NCBI GenBank assembly: GCA_963277665.1
Contig: OY728137.1
Span: 1,170,400,670-1,170,464,669, forward strand
DNA from: Viscum album
Taxonomy: Eukaryota > Streptophyta > Magnoliopsida > Santalales > Viscaceae
DNA length: 64,000 bases
Direction: 5' to 3'
Positions 61,498-64,000 of the stretch are shown here, in pieces. The position numbers and the translations under genes are program-made. Position 1 is the first letter of the stretch, and every line of letters begins with the position of its first letter. Below the pieces are notes generated by a model. It did no database searches. It had not been told where the DNA came from and saw nothing but the letters and a program-made list of their open reading frames with translations.

Positions 61498-62127
61498 AAA
61501 GTTTGGCTCGGGTACGTTCAGAGAACGAACGAGCGGGTTTTCCTATCTTTTGAACCGGTGCTCGAAATTGAAAACCGATGGCACAGATGAACTCGCAACG
61601 CCGGTAATCGCTTAAGGGAACATTTACCGTATTTTCATTTGTCCAGGAGAAGAAGTTAATTTTTGTGGTTTAATTAAAAAAGTAAATAAAATTGTTGAAT
61701 CAATTTTATTTCATGTCATGTGGTTGACTTCTCCCATGGGAAGTTGGTGGTGGGACCACATCCACCCAACTTCTCATGTGTGGATATTTGAAAGGGTGGG
61801 GCCCACACGAACCCCCCACCTTTTCAAATTCCTTAAACTCCCTAACCCCTCTTAACCCCTCACTTTACTAACTCCCCATTAACTCACTTTAATTAATTTT
61901 TTGACAACTTGTTATAATTAATTAAGTGAGTTACTTAATTTCAAAATCTTGAAATTCAAATGGCTAGGTTGTGTTAATAAAATAAGACTTGGTCTTATTT
62001 TATTATTGTTATAATTTTGCAACTTTGAGAGGATTGGGAAGCGTGGAGTCTTCTTCTTCTTCAACCTCGGCGATGAACACGAAGAACATCGTTCTTCAAC
62101 GAAAAACTTCTCCGCCGAAGAACACAG

Positions 62128-62285
62128 TTCTTCCGCGACGCCATATCCGTGACGCGACGTTCTTCTTCCGCGTCGTCTCTTCCGCGACGGTTTTCCACGA
62201 TGAAATCTCCATCACTGACTTTGAATCCTCTCTTCATGACGTCAACGTTCATTTTCCGCGACGCCCGACCTCCGCGACGCTCGTC
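62128..62285. repeat. Scattered TTCCGCGACG repeats
   Basis: TTCCGCGACG or a one-base variant occurs at 62131, 62166, 62180, 62254 and (TCCGCGACG) 62271, with GACGTTCTTC words between. Spacing is irregular. Confidence 0.5.
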
Positions 62286-62824
62286 TTCCATGACTCGTTG
62301 ACGAACACCGTTCCTGAACCGAGGTAGGGGTTTTATTTATTTTATTTGTTTGTGAATACCAACTTGACGAACTTTATGGATTTAAACCATTTGTTATCGA
62401 ATAACGTGAGGGGGTCAGACCGCACAAACACGGCCGACCCTCCTCCTTATTTTTCTGTGTTGGTTCCTTGTGGTTGGTACGGGAGAACCTGGTGCCGTCG
62501 TTCCACGCGGATTCATGCGGAAGGAAATGCGCGGCGCCATCGCGCTGCGCCATGGAAAGAAGTTTAAGAACACGACGTCGTCACGCCGCGTCGAAGAAAA
62601 TCGAAGGAGCTGCGGCCGGAGCGGGGCCGCGGCGGAGGGGCGTGGTGCCATCACACTGCGCTGGACGACAAGGGCCACGACCGATTCCGGGCCGCGGCGG
62701 AGCAAGGTGACCGGCGGCCTGACTGGGCCGCCGGTGTCAGAACTGGAAGGGGACCGGCCACCGCCAGTCCTGTTGAGAAGGAGCCAGCCGGCCAGGTCGG
62801 GCCCCCCGGAAAGGGGAGGAGCCA

Positions 62825-62938
62825 GGGGAATTAAATTCCCCCGGCCAGCTTCAAACGGCCCCCCATAAATGGGGGGGGGGGTTACTCAAGGGGGGCAGGT
62901 GCCCCCCTTTTTCCAACAGCTCGGCCGAAGGCCGAGCT
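62825..62938. other. Cluster of four perfect hairpins
   Basis: In order: GGGGAATT-A-AATTCCCC (62825-62841), CCCCCCAT-AA-ATGGGGGG (62859-62876), GGGGGGC-AGGT-GCCCCCC (62890-62907) and AGCTCGGCC-GAA-GGCCGAGCT (62918-62938). Each is exact and spaced 11-18 bases from the next. The run GGGGGGGGGG at 62871-62880 overlaps the second. Confidence 0.75.
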
Positions 62939-62984
62939 GGCAGCGCGCTGGGCGCGCTGTGCCCGGCCGAACCGGCGCCTGGCC

Positions 62985-63015
62985 GGTCGGCCAGGCCGGG
63001 CCGGGCCGGGCCACT
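62985..63015. repeat. GGGCC tandem run
   Basis: Successive CCGGGCCGGGCCGGG words occur in a GC-only stretch. This could form a G-quadruplex or slip during replication. Confidence 0.5.
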
Positions 63016-63133
63016 CTGGGCCGCGTCGGGCAGGGCCGACCCGGACCGGGGGGTCTCGGGCCGGGTCAGTCCGGGCCTGAAACCCCCGTTTTCGGACTGA
63101 TTGGGTTCAATTGCCCATAACATGGGCTACAGA

Positions 63134-63500
63134 CCTCCGATTGACACGCCGTCAGCGGCGACACGATCCTTAGAATGTAAAGGTCGTTTCGACATATTTC
63201 ACTCAAGGTTTCGGAATACTTTGAGTTCGGCCGGGTGGGTTCGTACACGAAACCAACCGGGCCCTCGGAGCGGAAACGCTAATATCTTGAGCTACGGACG
63301 TCCGATTGACGTGCCGTCGACTTTGTTATGTTCCTCTTAGTGAGACGGATCTTTTGGCATACACCGCCCGAGGTTTGGACGTAGGTGGAGTATGGTCGTG
63401 TTGGTTTTGCCTTAAAAACCAACAGGGCCCCTGGGACAAAAAAGCCAATAACTCTCAGACCGGGCGTCCGATTGACGCGCCGTCTGCGATGTTGAGTTCC
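63134..63500 (+). repeat. Three tandem units of about 170 bp
   Basis: The block (G/C)(A/G)CGTCCGATTGACGYGCCGTC recurs at 63134, 63299 and 63475 (steps 165 and 176). The first two copies are preceded by GGGCTACAG- or GAGCTACGG-like words, and between units there is GTTGGTTTTG or ACCAACCGGGCCC wording. Units are clearly related but diverged. Frames through them differ, so they are not protein repeats. Confidence 0.65.
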
Positions 63501-63689
63501 TATTGACGATACAGAACTTTTGGATACATCAACTTTGGACTATGTGTCAGTTGATGTATCAGCCTCTCGACTCGTGGAGCGGACCCTCCCGAACGAGCTT
63601 CCTGTGTGCGGGAACCCTAGAGCTGGCTGCGACTGCTACTGTGACGACGACGAAGACTATACATAGATCCTCAGTGGATTTGACGGTGA

Positions 63690-64000
63690 CAACTACAGCA
63701 CTCAGCGATCCTATGTGGATCAGTGCTACCGATCTTGTGTGGGACTGATCCTGTGTGGGTCAGCGCTCAGCGGTTCTGTGTGAGCCAGTGCCTACAGATC
63801 CTGTGTGGGTCCGATCGTATGTGGGTCTTTGCGGGGGTCAGTACCTATCGATCCTTTGTGGGTCCGAAGACTTAGATGGGTCAGTGATCATCTATATCGT
63901 CTTCGAAGAAGTATACCTGTGTGAGCTGAAATATGTTTGCTTTCCTATGTGGATTGTGTTGTGTTATCCTGTGTGGATTACGTTTTGCTTTCCTGTGTGG
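63690..64000 (+). repeat. Degenerate GATCCTGTGTGGGTCAG array
   Basis: From 63690 to the window end the words GATCxTGTGTGGG, CTGTGTGGGTC and CTGTGTGGATT recur every 16-35 bases, about a dozen times, separated by AGTGCC or AGCGCTC. The array continues past the edge. Confidence 0.6.

Larger units (their letters stand above)
61381..64000 (+). mobile_element. GC-rich LTR-like element, cut by the window edge
   Basis: It begins TGTAAAGACCCG, resembling Ty3/gypsy LTR starts (TGTAACACCC), and composition changes sharply from AT-rich to CpG-rich between 61440 and 63900. There is no PPT before it, so this would be a 5' LTR or solo LTR. Its contents are hairpins, tandem repeats and G/C runs with no credible protein. 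The high CpG content suggests a younger insertion not yet worn by deamination. Its other end lies beyond 64000. Confidence 0.45.

Noticed and set aside
61989..63748. Many overlapping open frames in the GC-rich element on both strands
   Set aside because: High GC content removes stop codons; the frames overlap in all phases, are Arg/Pro/Gly-rich and follow DNA repeats and hairpins instead of protein domains.

Overview
The window looks like intergenic DNA from a flowering plant with a large genome; the species cannot be named from the sequence. It is very AT-rich and I see no intact host gene. Most of what can be identified is layered, decaying transposable elements. Support for a plant comes from Tekay/Del-type chromoviruses (Ty3/gypsy) with LTRs of about 3.8 kb, a chromodomain at the integrase C-terminus and initiator-Met-tRNA primer sites, with Ty1/copia, CACTA-like and tRNA-headed SINE-like pieces around them.

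Layout. 1-3683: AT-rich, no gene. 3684-26434: an old Tekay element on the minus strand. Its right (5') LTR was split by a second, related Tekay element (12283-22642, also minus) that carries a perfect 5-bp target duplication, GTTAT. The outer copy still shows gag, protease, RT, RNase H, integrase and chromodomain, all broken by stops and frameshifts. The inner copy has lost everything between the gag start and the RT active site. Its remaining pol frame is broken only by stop codons. 26895-34831: candidate CACTA-type element with a degenerate 66/131-bp tandem array and a 1.5-kb run of AT repeats inside. 37735-37915: Ty1/copia RT fragment. 38509-48932: plus-strand Tekay-like remnants, namely an LTR-like block, a PBS-like site, a possible F-box-like fragment, an inverted SINE-like unit, a chromodomain-end remnant, a PPT and a 4.5-kb LTR containing five units of about 190 bp. 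49981-50391: candidate copia LTR. 55257-59971: decayed solo LTR of the outer family with a tRNA-headed insertion. 61381-64000: left part of a GC- and CpG-rich LTR-like element, unlike everything else in the window, full of perfect hairpins and tandem repeats, and cut by the window edge.

Most noteworthy. (1) A GC/CpG-rich hairpin recurs in the LTRs of both Tekay families and in the other copies: ACGG-(4 nt)-CCGT nested in a CATG/CATG or CGTG/CACG stem. Where several copies occur in one LTR they are spaced about 182-193 bp apart. (2) The plus-strand LTR has a separate tandem expansion of nearly the same period (188-194 bp), each unit opening with a GGTAAGGG-like sequence. (3) Each PPT is preceded by a hairpin whose sequence differs between elements while the pairing is kept. 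(4) The GC-rich element at the right edge has four perfect hairpins within 114 bp. None of these is a gene. The first two may be structured RNA or DNA parts of this Tekay lineage; I do not recognise them as described, but could not search.
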